Origin: Vicinamibacterales bacterium
GTDB lineage: Bacteria; Acidobacteriota; Vicinamibacteria; Vicinamibacterales; UBA2999
DNA length: 64,000 nt
Direction: 5' to 3'
Assembly: GCA_041659285.1 (NCBI GenBank)
Contig: JBAZYO010000016.1
Span: 62,001 to 126,000 of the forward strand
In this document: piece after piece, positions 33,224 through 44,073 of the stretch
Position numbering within the stretch: position 1 is the stretch's first letter
Layout: each line of letters starts with the position of its first letter
The notes under the pieces: model-generated
Told to the model about the DNA's origin: nothing
Seen by the model: only the letters and a program-made list of their open reading frames with translations
Database searches by the model: none
Made by a program: the position numbers and the translations under genes

Positions 33224-33891
33224 TTCGCCTGCTCCCCCAACTCCGCCTGGAGTTGCACACGGGCACGGTGCAGGCGAGTCTTCACGTTGTCCTCTGAAAT
33301 CCCCATTACCTCCGCTACCTCTCGAGTCGACAGCCCCTCCATCTCCCGCATGAACACAATCGCGCGGTAGGGAGCGGGCAGACGGCGCAACGCCTTCCGC
33401 AAGCGACGACGAAGGCCGGCATTGTCGGCCAGTTGCTCCGGGTTCTTGCCCGGGTGCGGCGGATCGATGCCGATCGGGTGGTCGGGGCCCGGCAACATCT
33501 CGTCCAGCGACTGCAGCCGTCGCGGTTCGTCCACTTTCTTCCGCCTCCCCATCAGGCACGCGTTGCGCACGGTGCGATACAGCCATGGGCGGAAGGCCTC
33601 CGGTTCCTTGATGCGGCCAACGTAGCGATACGTCTTGATCAGGGCTTCCTGCATCGCGTCTTCGGCGTCGTCGGCATGTCCGCATACCGAGGTGCTGAAC
33701 CGCCACGCCACCTCTTGAGCCCGCATCAGCAGCCGTTCGAGGGCCGCTTCGTCGCCGCTGGCAGCCGCGGTGACCAGTCCGGCATATTCGTCCGTCGCCG
33801 GGTCCACCGCGCCCGTATGCAAGGGATTCAGCCGCTGCTTTTTGGTGACACTCCTGCCGCCAACTGCCTTTGTCACCTTTTTCGTGGTCAT
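33220..33891 (-). CDS. ECF-family RNA polymerase sigma factor
   Basis: 223 residues. Sigma region 2 runs through WRFSTSVCGHADDAEDAMQEALIKTYRYVGRI, and FRPWLYRTVRNACLMGRRKK includes the -10 recognition helix. Region 4 is LPAPYRAIVFMREMEGLSTREVAEVMG, with the -35 recognition helix ISEDNVKTRLHRARVQL. A Lys-rich N-terminal tail precedes it. The ATG at 33891 is only 16 nt from the probable start of the divergent TolC-like gene. It is likely held by the ZAS protein and may control the adjacent efflux operon; no target promoter could be assigned. Confidence 0.88.
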   Translation of the reverse strand: MTTKKVTKAVGGRSVTKKQRLNPLHTGAVDPATDEYAGLVTAAASGDEAALERLLMRAQEVAWRFSTSVCGHADDAEDAMQEALIKTYRYVGRIKEPEAFRPWLYRTVRNACLMGRRKKVDEPRRLQSLDEMLPGPDHPIGIDPPHPGKNPEQLADNAGLRRRLRKALRRLPAPYRAIVFMREMEGLSTREVAEVMGISEDNVKTRLHRARVQLQAELGEQAK

Positions 33892-33907
33892 GAATCTTGT
33901 CAGGGAG

Positions 33908-35236
33908 ATGATACGACGCCTCTCGACCGTACTCCTGGTGGCCGGGCTTGGGCTGGCTGCGCCCGCCGCGGCCCAAACCCCATCCCCGCTTACGCTTACG
34001 CAGGCCATCGCCCGGGCGCGCGCCCAGAATCCCGAGGCTGGGTCGGCAGCCGCCGCCGAGCGGGAAGCCGCGGAGCGCCTGATCCAGGCTCGCGCGGGCT
34101 ACTTCCCGAAGGTGGATTTCACCGAATCGTGGCAACGCGGCAACCTGCCGGTCTTTGTGTTTGGGTCGCTGCTGGCTCAACGGCAGTTCACCGCCGCCGA
34201 TTTCGCGCTCGCCGCCCTCAATCACCCGGATGCCGTGAACAACTTCCGCGCCGGCCTCACGGTCGAGCAGTCGCTGTTTGACGGCGCCACCAGGGCCAAC
34301 GTGCGGGCTGCCGGCATTGGCCGCGACCTGACTGCCGCCGGGCGGCTGCTGGTGGACCAACGCCTGTCGCAATCCGTCACCGACGCCTATGGCCGCGTGC
34401 TGATGGCCACCGCAACTGTCCGGTCGGTCGCCGCCGCCGTCGAGACCGCGCGCGCGGATCGCGAGCTGGCGGGCAACCGGCGTGATGCGGGCCTGGTCAC
34501 CGACGCGGATGTGCTGCAACTCGATGTGTATATGGCCCGGACCCTCGAACAGCAGGTGCAGGCCACTGCCGAAGAGCGAATCGCGCGGGCCCGGCTCAAC
34601 CAGTTGATTGGCGAGCCGCTGGGCACCGTCTTCATGCTCGAGCCGGTTGTGCCCACGGCCGCTGGCGTCGCCGCCGATTCGGCGACGCTCGAAGCCGAGG
34701 CCGTGAAGAACCGTCCGGAGGTCACGCTGGCGACCCTGCAGGAGCAACTCGCGCGTGCCGCCGTCACGGCCGCCCGCGCCAGCTTCCTGCCCCAGGTTTC
34801 GGCGCAGGGCGGCTGGGAGCTCAACGGCGGCGGCTGGAACTCGCGCGCCTCGAGTTGGGTGGTTGGCGCCGTTGCGAGGATCAACCTGTTCCACGGCTTC
34901 GCCGATCAGTCGCGGCTCGCCGAAGCGCGCGAGCAGGCGACGCGGCGCGGCCTCGAGCGGGGACAGGCGGAGACCGCGGCACGGCTGGATGTGCAGATCG
35001 CGCTGGCCCGTCTCGATGCCGCCCGCGCCAGTGAAGCCGTGGGCCGCGCCGCCGCCGACCAGGCGCGCGAAAGCCGGCGCATCATCCGCGACCGCTATGA
35101 AAGCGGACTGACCGATGCCGCCTCGCTGCTGCGCGCGGCGGAAGCCGTGCAGGGTGCCGAAACTCAACAAATCGCGGCGCAGGTGAACGTGCTCACCGCA
35201 ACCGCCGCGCTTGAACGCGCAATGGGAAAGCGATGA
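33908..35236 (+). CDS. TolC-family outer-membrane efflux channel
   Basis: 442 residues. Signal peptide RRLSTVLLVAGLGLAAPAAAQ. Two outer-membrane-efflux repeats follow (about 30-220 and 240-435), with the paired motifs QSLFDGATRANVRAAG and INLFHGFADQSRLAEA. The last helix has ARESRRIIRDRYESGLTDAASLLRA, the usual TolC pattern. I chose the ATG at 33908; an in-frame ATG at 33890 would overlap the divergent sigma gene. First gene of a tripartite RND operon with the adaptor (overlap ATGA) and pump. Confidence 0.88.
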   Translation: MIRRLSTVLLVAGLGLAAPAAAQTPSPLTLTQAIARARAQNPEAGSAAAAEREAAERLIQARAGYFPKVDFTESWQRGNLPVFVFGSLLAQRQFTAADFALAALNHPDAVNNFRAGLTVEQSLFDGATRANVRAAGIGRDLTAAGRLLVDQRLSQSVTDAYGRVLMATATVRSVAAAVETARADRELAGNRRDAGLVTDADVLQLDVYMARTLEQQVQATAEERIARARLNQLIGEPLGTVFMLEPVVPTAAGVAADSATLEAEAVKNRPEVTLATLQEQLARAAVTAARASFLPQVSAQGGWELNGGGWNSRASSWVVGAVARINLFHGFADQSRLAEAREQATRRGLERGQAETAARLDVQIALARLDAARASEAVGRAAADQARESRRIIRDRYESGLTDAASLLRAAEAVQGAETQQIAAQVNVLTATAALERAMGKR

Positions 35237-36404
35237 CCGACATGATTTCGAGACGACACACCCTTATGACAGGCGCCGCTGTTGCGCTGCTCAGCCTCGG
35301 GCTGGCGGCATGCTCCGCGCCAACCGACAAGGCGCCTGCCGACGCGGCCGCGCCGATTGCGGTGACGGTCGCACCGGTCACGATGGCGGAAATCGCTGAG
35401 GCCATCGAGGCCGGCGGCGTCGTGCAGGCGCGGACGACCGCCACGTTGACGGCGCGCATCCTGGCGCCCGTCCGCGAGGTCCGCGTGTCACCTGGTGACC
35501 GCGTGCGCAGCGGACAAGTGCTGATCGTGCTCGATGGGCGCGACCTCTCGGCCGGCGCTCGCGGCGCCCGGGCCGCCGCACTTGCGGCCGGCCAGGGCTC
35601 CACGGCCGCCGCCGCCGAACGGCAGTCGGCCGAAGCAGGCCTGGTCCTCGCCCGTGCCACTCACGCGCGGATTGCCGGCCTCCACGCCAAGCGCTCGGCC
35701 ACCGCGCAGGAACTGGACGACGCGACCGCGTCGTTGCGAGCGGCCGAAGCCCGTGCCGCCGGAGCCGCCGCGAGGGCCCAGCAAGCCGAGTCGGCCATCG
35801 AGGGCGCGAGTGCCGCCAGCGAGGCGGCGACCACGACGGAGTCGTTTGCCGTCATCACCGCGCCGTTCGACGGCGTCGTAACCGAGAAACTGGTCGAGAC
35901 CGGCAACATGGCGTCGCCCGGCGCGCCGCTCCTCCGAATTGAAGACACGCGCGGCTTCCGACTGGAAGTGCGCGTAGACGAGTCGCGCGTCGGCCAGATT
36001 CAACCCGGCGCCACGGTGCCGGTCGCGCTCGATTCGGGTGTTGGCGGCGCCACCACCACGGTCAGCGGCACGGTCACGGAGATCAGCCGCGCCGTGGACG
36101 CCGACACCCGCGCGTTCCTCGTCAAGGTGTCGCTGCCGGACTCGTCCGGCCTGCGATCGGGACTGTTCGGGCGGGCGAGGTTCGCAGGGACGACGCGAAA
36201 GGCCCTGACCGTGCCGGCAGACGCCATCGTCAAGCGCGGCCAGGTGACCTCGGTATTCGTCGTCGACAACGGCGTGGCGCGATCCCGGCTCGTGGACCTC
36301 AGGGGCAACGAAGTGCTGGCCGGCCTCTCCGAGAAAGAGTCGGTGATCGTGGCTCCGGCCCCGGGGGTTACTGACGGCCGCCGCGTCAGCGTGGGAGGGC
36401 GGTA

Positions 36405-36405
<1 letters not shown>
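35233..36405 (+). CDS. RND efflux periplasmic adaptor lipoprotein
   Basis: 390 residues. The lipobox LGLAAC makes it an inner-membrane lipoprotein. A biotinyl-lipoyl-like hairpin (ILAPVREVRVSPGDRVRSGQVLIVLDG and TAPFDGVVTEKLVETGNMASPG) surrounds an Ala-rich coiled coil (about 110-200). Beta-barrel and membrane-proximal domains end the protein. It bridges the pump and the TolC channel. The start overlaps the upstream stop and its own stop overlaps the pump start. Confidence 0.88.
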
Positions 36406-39595
<3,190 letters not shown>

Positions 39596-39599
<4 letters not shown>

Positions 39600-40354
39600 G
39601 CACACGAGGCAACGTCGCCTGGAAGTTCCCGCCGAAGGTGGTGCTGGTCGCCGTGGACTTCGGCGACGCGTCGGCCCGCGCGGCCGCCCTGGCGGGGGCG
39701 GTGGCGACGGCATTCGGCGCCCGGCTCAGCGCGATTCACGCCGAGCGGTTCGACCCGCCGCCGTACTTCACGCTCGAACAGATCACGAGGCTGGAAGCCG
39801 AGCGGCGCCTGTCGGAGACCGCGGCCGCCAGTCACCTCGCCCAGTTCGTGGCGGCGGCGACGCCGTGGCCGGTGGAGGCACGCATCGCCGACGAGCCGCC
39901 GGTTGACGCCATCCTGCACGCCGCCGCGTCAGCCGACCTGATTGTCGTCGGGACCCATGGCCGCAGCGGGCCAGGCCGCTGGTGGCTGGGATCGGTGGCC
40001 GAGCGCATCGTGCGCGGCGCCGCGGTGCCCGTGCTGGTGACCCGCGCCGGTGGCGCGGCGGCCCCGGTGGGCTTCGACCGAATTGTGCTGGTCGGCGAAG
40101 GCATCGAGCCGGCCTCCGACGGGCTGCTGGTGGCCCAGGGACTGGCCGACGCCTTCAAGGGCCGCGTCATTCCCGGCGGATCGGTCACGCGCTGCCAGCC
40201 CGATGTCATGGAGGGCGCGTCGCTCGTCGTCATGGAGATGGGGAGCAGTCACGCGGCGTGGTCGATCACCGACCCGGTGGCGAAAGTGCTCGGCGCCTGC
40301 GAGCGACCGGTGCTGTTCGTGCCGCCGCACCAGCAACCGGCAACGAAGAACTAA
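39596..40354 (+). CDS. Universal-stress-protein family protein
   Basis: 252 residues. The first 150 form a UspA fold: VVLVAVDFGDASARAAALA at the start and the ATP-binding motif GTHGRSGPGRWWLGSVAERIVRGA (G-x2-G-x9-G-S). The remaining 100 residues look like a degenerate second Usp half. ATG at 39596 overlaps the pump stop. Usp proteins next to transport genes are common, but the role is unknown; it might sense ATP or stress for the efflux operon. Confidence 0.8.
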
Positions 40355-40371
40355 GATGGACGGAGAGCGAT

Positions 40372-40560
40372 ATGAACGTTGAACAAATGCTGAGGATGAT
40401 TGCCGGTGGCTTCGTGGCCGCGAGCGTGCTGCTCGGGATCTACGTCAACCAGAACTTCCTGTGGTTCACGCTGTTTGTGGGACTGAACCTGTTCCAGTCG
40501 GCGTTTACGCAGTGGTGCCCGATGATGGCGATCTTGCGGAAGGCCGGCGTGCGCGGATGA
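40372..40560 (+). CDS. DUF2892-family small inner-membrane protein
   Basis: 62 residues with two hydrophobic helices (about 8-25 and 29-45). The start MNVEQMLRMIAGGFVAASVLL and the Cys-containing QWCPMMAILRKAGVRG end match DUF2892 (YgaP-type membrane domain). GGAGAGCG precedes the ATG. It lies 17 nt after the Usp gene in the efflux operon. DUF2892 proteins often accompany rhodanese or thiol-stress genes; no rhodanese is seen here. Confidence 0.8.
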   Translation: MNVEQMLRMIAGGFVAASVLLGIYVNQNFLWFTLFVGLNLFQSAFTQWCPMMAILRKAGVRG

Positions 40561-40637
40561 TCAACGCCCTGATCTTCCTCGTCGTGTGGGTGGCCCTGCA
40601 GTGGTGGGTGCTGCCGCGTCTCGGCGTGCCGACGTGA
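40557..40637 (+). CDS. 26-residue putative membrane peptide
   Basis: The ATG overlaps the DUF2892 stop (ATGA). The product starts MINALIFLVVWVALQWWVLP and ends RLGVPT: one hydrophobic, Trp-rich helix with a short tail. Translational coupling and clean membrane character argue that it is real, though so short a frame could be chance. It would be the last gene of the efflux operon. No family recognised. Confidence 0.45.
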   Translation: MINALIFLVVWVALQWWVLPRLGVPT

Positions 40638-40747
40638 GCGGTTCCTCACCCGCGCGGGTCGCGGGAAGGTGAGCCGGGACCGCCCAAGGACGGCTGCTAG
40701 GCACGGTTGGTCATTCGGGCGACTCCCTGTACGCTGAGGACGCCCGG

Positions 40748-41605
40748 ATGCCCGCTCCCGCCAAACCCGATCTTCGCTCCTCGTTGGAAGCACTCTACGC
40801 CGGCTACAACGTCGAGCGTGCCGTGGCCGATCCGGTTTGGATCATCCACCGATACCACCAACCCCACGACCGGGAAGTAGTGGGCTTCATCGCCGCGGCG
40901 CTGGCATTCGGCCGCGTCCAAAGCGTGCTCAACTCCATCGAGGGCATGCTGCAGGTGATGGGGCCGTCGCCGGCGGCGTTCGTGCGCGCGTTCGATCCCG
41001 CTCGCGATCGAAAGCAGTTCGACCACCTGGTGCACCGGTGGACGAAGGGCGCCGACATGGCGGCGCTGGTCTGGGTGATGCACCAGATGATTCGCGAGGC
41101 CGGGTCGCTCGAGGGGTTCTTCGCTGCCGGCCTGGCAGCCGGCGCGGTCGACGTCGGCGACGCGCTGCAGTCGTTCTCGACGCGTGCCCTGGCGCTGAAT
41201 CAGACGGCAGTCTACGGTCGTTCGAAGCCCCAGCCCGGTGTCGCCTATTTCTTCTCCCGTCCCTCGTCCGGCGGCGCCTGCAAGCGGCTGAACCTCTTCC
41301 TGCGCTGGATGGCGCGGAAGGATCAGGTGGACCTCGGCGTGTGGTCGCGCGTGCAGCCCGGCCAGCTGATTGTCCCGCTCGACACGCACGTGATTCGCGT
41401 GGGGCAGTGTCTGCGCCTGACGAAGCTCAAGAGCCCGGGTTGGCGAATGGCGGCCGACATCACCAAGTCGCTGCGCGGGCTCGATCCGATCGATCCCGTG
41501 AAGTTCGACTTCTCGATCTGCCACCTGGGCATGATGAATGCGTGCGGGTTCGGCAAGAAGCAGGGCGATTCACAGTGTCCACTTAAAGGATGTTGTCGTC
41601 CGTAA
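40748..41605 (+). CDS. TIGR02757/DUF2400 family protein
   Basis: 285 residues. Family landmarks are DPVWIIHRYHQPHDREVVGFIAAALAFGRVQ, RWTKGADMAALVWVMHQM, KRLNLFLRWMARKDQVDLGVW and PLDTHVIRVGQCLRLTK. The C-terminal half resembles the helix-hairpin-helix fold of DNA-glycosylase-like proteins and ends in several Cys (CPLKGCC), which could hold an Fe-S cluster or zinc. Function unproven. It stands alone between the efflux operon and the toxin-antitoxin module. Confidence 0.85.
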   Translation: MPAPAKPDLRSSLEALYAGYNVERAVADPVWIIHRYHQPHDREVVGFIAAALAFGRVQSVLNSIEGMLQVMGPSPAAFVRAFDPARDRKQFDHLVHRWTKGADMAALVWVMHQMIREAGSLEGFFAAGLAAGAVDVGDALQSFSTRALALNQTAVYGRSKPQPGVAYFFSRPSSGGACKRLNLFLRWMARKDQVDLGVWSRVQPGQLIVPLDTHVIRVGQCLRLTKLKSPGWRMAADITKSLRGLDPIDPVKFDFSICHLGMMNACGFGKKQGDSQCPLKGCCRP

Positions 41606-41624
41606 CTGACTGTTAAACATCGTC

Positions 41625-41654
41625 TTGACATGGCATCTGTGCAATGTGCATATT
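41625..41654 (+). promoter_or_regulatory. Promoter of the VapBC-like module
   Basis: TTGACA (41625-41630), an 18-nt spacer and CATATT (41649-41654). The ATG at 41660 is only 6 nt downstream, so the transcript should be leaderless or nearly so. Confidence 0.7.
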
Positions 41655-41659
41655 GAGAT

Positions 41660-41908
41660 ATGGCCACCAAGACGATCTCGTTGAAAGTAGAGGCATATAA
41701 CCGGCTCAGCGCCGCCCGCCGCTATCGCGACGAGTCGTTTAGCGAGGTGGTGATGCGAGCGACCTGGCCCGAGGACACCATTACCGGCAGGGCCCTGCTC
41801 GACCTGTTGGGCGCCCGGCGGGTCCACTTGCGTGCCGACGAGTTGGACCGTATCGATGAACTGAATCAGCGTGATGTACCGCCCGAGGACAAATGGGCCG
41901 GGCGCTGA
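41660..41908 (+). CDS. VapB-like antitoxin
   Basis: 82 residues. The N-terminal ATKTISLKVEAYNRLSAAR is the strand and first helix of the ribbon-helix-helix-like VapB/DUF217 antitoxin group. The tail (RIDELNQRDVPPEDKW) would wrap the toxin. It should bind its own promoter and neutralise the PIN protein whose gene overlaps it by 16 nt. The local sequence is less GC-rich than its neighbours, in keeping with transfer. Confidence 0.75.
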   Translation: MATKTISLKVEAYNRLSAARRYRDESFSEVVMRATWPEDTITGRALLDLLGARRVHLRADELDRIDELNQRDVPPEDKWAGR

Positions 41909-42291
41909 TCCTCGAGAGCACCTTTCTAATCGATCTCGAGCGCGCGCATCATCGCGGCGTCCCCGGCCCAGCGGTGGCCTTCCTCGAGCAGAACCACGAC
42001 GCGCGTCTCTATCTTCCGTTTGTCGTGGCTGGCGAGATAGCTTCAGGTATTTCCATGCGGGACCGCGCGCGATGGGAAGCCTTTCTAGCTCCTTTCTACG
42101 TGCTGCCGCCAACGCCGGAGGTGAGCTGGCAGTTCGGCCGCGCCTATCGCCACCTCCGCGACAACGGCAACCTGATCGGCGCGAACGACCTCTGGATCGC
42201 CGCGACCGGACTCGCCTACGAGATGCCGGTCGTGACGAGAAACGTCGAGCACTTTCGCAGAGTGCCAGGGCTCGAAGTCGAGAGTTACTGA
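41893..42291 (+). CDS. VapC-like PIN-domain toxin
   Basis: 132 residues. PIN-domain landmarks: LILESTFLIDLER at the N-terminus, VVAGEIASG (Glu), GANDLWIAATG (Asp) and PVVTRNVEHFRRVPGLEV at the end. Mg-dependent ribonucleases of this family use four acidic residues. The first, normally Asp in LDT/LDS, is Glu here, which might weaken the enzyme. Its start overlaps the antitoxin gene. Confidence 0.8.
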   Translation: MGRALILESTFLIDLERAHHRGVPGPAVAFLEQNHDARLYLPFVVAGEIASGISMRDRARWEAFLAPFYVLPPTPEVSWQFGRAYRHLRDNGNLIGANDLWIAATGLAYEMPVVTRNVEHFRRVPGLEVESY

Positions 42292-42427
42292 GTCGGTTCG
42301 ACCCGACTAGCTCCTGAAATCCGGCCGCAGATTCCACAGATTTCGCCGATTCAGAAACGGCAACCGCAGTCCGCAGACGCGTGCCCCAGCTGCAACGGCC
42401 CGCGTCGGCCTCCGGCCGACCGGCGGT

Positions 42428-42490
42428 CCGGCGAGGCCCGGAGGTGAGTCCGTGAGTGACTTGTGATGACTCACCTCCGGGTCTCGCCGG
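42428..42490. terminator. Long hairpin between the TA module and qhpG
   Basis: Two 23-nt arms (42428-42450 and 42468-42490; core CCGGCGAGGCCCGGAGGTGA) pair with one mismatch around a 17-nt loop. There is no U-tract, so it may be a terminator, an operator or a mobile palindrome. The rest of the 330-nt gap (42292-42623) holds GC-rich sequence without a convincing ORF and the qhpG promoter. Confidence 0.5.
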
Positions 42491-42568
42491 GCCTCCGTGT
42501 GGCGCCGGCGCAGCCGGCGCAGCGGGCCGTTCGCCTCTGCGTCATCGGCGTCATCTGCGGCTGACTTT

Positions 42569-42598
42569 CTGACAGGCACGTTCGGCCCGTGGAATAAT
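42569..42598 (+). promoter_or_regulatory. Probable promoter of the qhp cluster
   Basis: CTGACA (42569-42574), an 18-nt spacer and AATAAT (42593-42598). Predicted start near 42605, some 20 nt before the GTG of qhpG. Confidence 0.55.
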
Positions 42599-42623
42599 TC
42601 CTGCCATCGTCCAAACACCCGAT

Positions 42624-44003
42624 GTGCTCGTGCTCGGCGGCGGACCGGCGGGTTCGAGCGCCGCGCGGTTGCTCTCCACGTGGGGGCACTCGGTCCGCCT
42701 GATCACGCGGCCGGCTGGGGAATCGCGCCTCGCGGTCTCCATCCCCCCAAGCTGCCACAAGCTCTTCGATGCCATCGGCGTCGGCGACGCCATCGAGCGC
42801 GCGGGGTTCGTGCGTTCGACCGGCAACACCGTGTGGTGGGGCCGCCCGGAGCCGCGTGTCGAGACGTTCGCAGACGGCGCGCGCGGCTGGCAGGCGAGTA
42901 TGCACGTCCTCGAGCGCGTGCTGCTCGAACAGGCCGCCGCGGCCGGCGTCGCGATCGAACACCGTGCGATCGGCGCAGGCGACCTGGAGCCGCAGCTCGC
43001 CCGCTTCGTGATCGACGGCACCGGTCGATCGGGCGTCCTCGCGCGCCTGAACAGCGTCCGCGTCTATGACGATGGCCCGCGCACGGTCGCCCTTGCCGCC
43101 TCGTGGACGCGCGACGGCGACTGGCCGGTTCCAGACGACACGCACACGCTCATTGAATCCTATGAGTCCGGCTGGGCGTGGTCGGTGCCTACTTCTCCCG
43201 GCACCCGTCACATTGCCGTGATGGTGGACCCGCAGCGGTCCGGCCTCGTCCGCGATGCGCCGGCCCGAGAGGTATACCTGGCGGAGATCGCCAAGACATC
43301 GGCGTTCAGGGATCTGGCGAGCGCAGCCTCGTGCATCGACGGCCCGTGGGGCTGGGACGCGTCGGGCTATCGTGCCGTTCAGTACGCCGGCGACCATTGG
43401 CTCCTCGCCGGCGACGCCGGCTCGTTCATCGATCCCCTGTCATCCGCCGGCGTCAAGAAGGCGCTGGCGTCCGGCTGGCTGGCGGCGGTCGCCGTTCACA
43501 CCAGCCTGACGCGGCCGGCGATGCGCGCGCACTCGCTCGGCTTCTTCTCCGGTCGGGAACAGGAAATCGAAGGTCACTACTCAAGGATGAGCAGGCTGTT
43601 CCTGGCGGAGGCGGCGCCGACGCATCCGCATGCGTTCTGGCGCGATCGATCGGATTCGCCGGAGGCTGCCACGCACGTCGACACCGCTGCCGTGCGCGAG
43701 GCGTTCGAACGGCTCAGGTCGGCCACCAGCATCCACTTGAGCCTGGGCGAGGCGCGAATCGAGCCGCACCCGGCCGTTCGCGGCCATGAAATCGTCCTCG
43801 AGCCCGCCATCGTCTGCGACGATGGCCCGATTCGGTTCGTCCGCGGCGTGGATGTCGTGGCGCTGCGGGACCTGGGGCCACGGTTCGCTCAAGTCCCGGA
43901 CCTGTTCGACGAGTACTGCCGGACGATCGGTCCGGTGGCGCTGCACGACTTCTTGTTCGCGCTGGCCACCGCGGTTGCGCGACGCTGGTTTGTGTCACAA
44001 TGA
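42624..44003 (+). CDS. qhpG: FAD-dependent monooxygenase of amine dehydrogenase maturation
   Basis: 459 residues. The N-terminal VLVLGGGPAGSSAARLL is the FAD Rossmann motif; YAGDHWLLAGDAGSFIDPLSSAGVKKAL is the GD motif of flavin monooxygenases. In QHNDH-producing bacteria QhpG hydroxylates the Trp that becomes the CTQ cofactor. Identification rests on family plus position directly before qhpA. The GTG at 42624 is chosen because the promoter lies just upstream; no strong ribosome-binding site is visible. The 70-nt gap to qhpA holds a GATTTGG repeat. Confidence 0.85.
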   Translation: MLVLGGGPAGSSAARLLSTWGHSVRLITRPAGESRLAVSIPPSCHKLFDAIGVGDAIERAGFVRSTGNTVWWGRPEPRVETFADGARGWQASMHVLERVLLEQAAAAGVAIEHRAIGAGDLEPQLARFVIDGTGRSGVLARLNSVRVYDDGPRTVALAASWTRDGDWPVPDDTHTLIESYESGWAWSVPTSPGTRHIAVMVDPQRSGLVRDAPAREVYLAEIAKTSAFRDLASAASCIDGPWGWDASGYRAVQYAGDHWLLAGDAGSFIDPLSSAGVKKALASGWLAAVAVHTSLTRPAMRAHSLGFFSGREQEIEGHYSRMSRLFLAEAAPTHPHAFWRDRSDSPEAATHVDTAAVREAFERLRSATSIHLSLGEARIEPHPAVRGHEIVLEPAIVCDDGPIRFVRGVDVVALRDLGPRFAQVPDLFDEYCRTIGPVALHDFLFALATAVARRWFVSQ

Positions 44004-44020
44004 GCGCCAAATTCACGGAC

Positions 44021-44055
44021 TTGGTGATCTCGTGATTTGGTGATCTGGCGATTTG
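44021..44055. repeat. GATTTGGTGATCTGG tract, copy 2
   Basis: TTGGTGATCTCGTGATTTGG followed by TGATCTGGCGATTTG: short degenerate tandem units like those at 25513-25600. It lies between qhpG and qhpA, ending just before the qhpA ribosome-binding site. Confidence 0.65.
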
Positions 44056-44073
44056 CCCACAAAGAGGCCCGAC

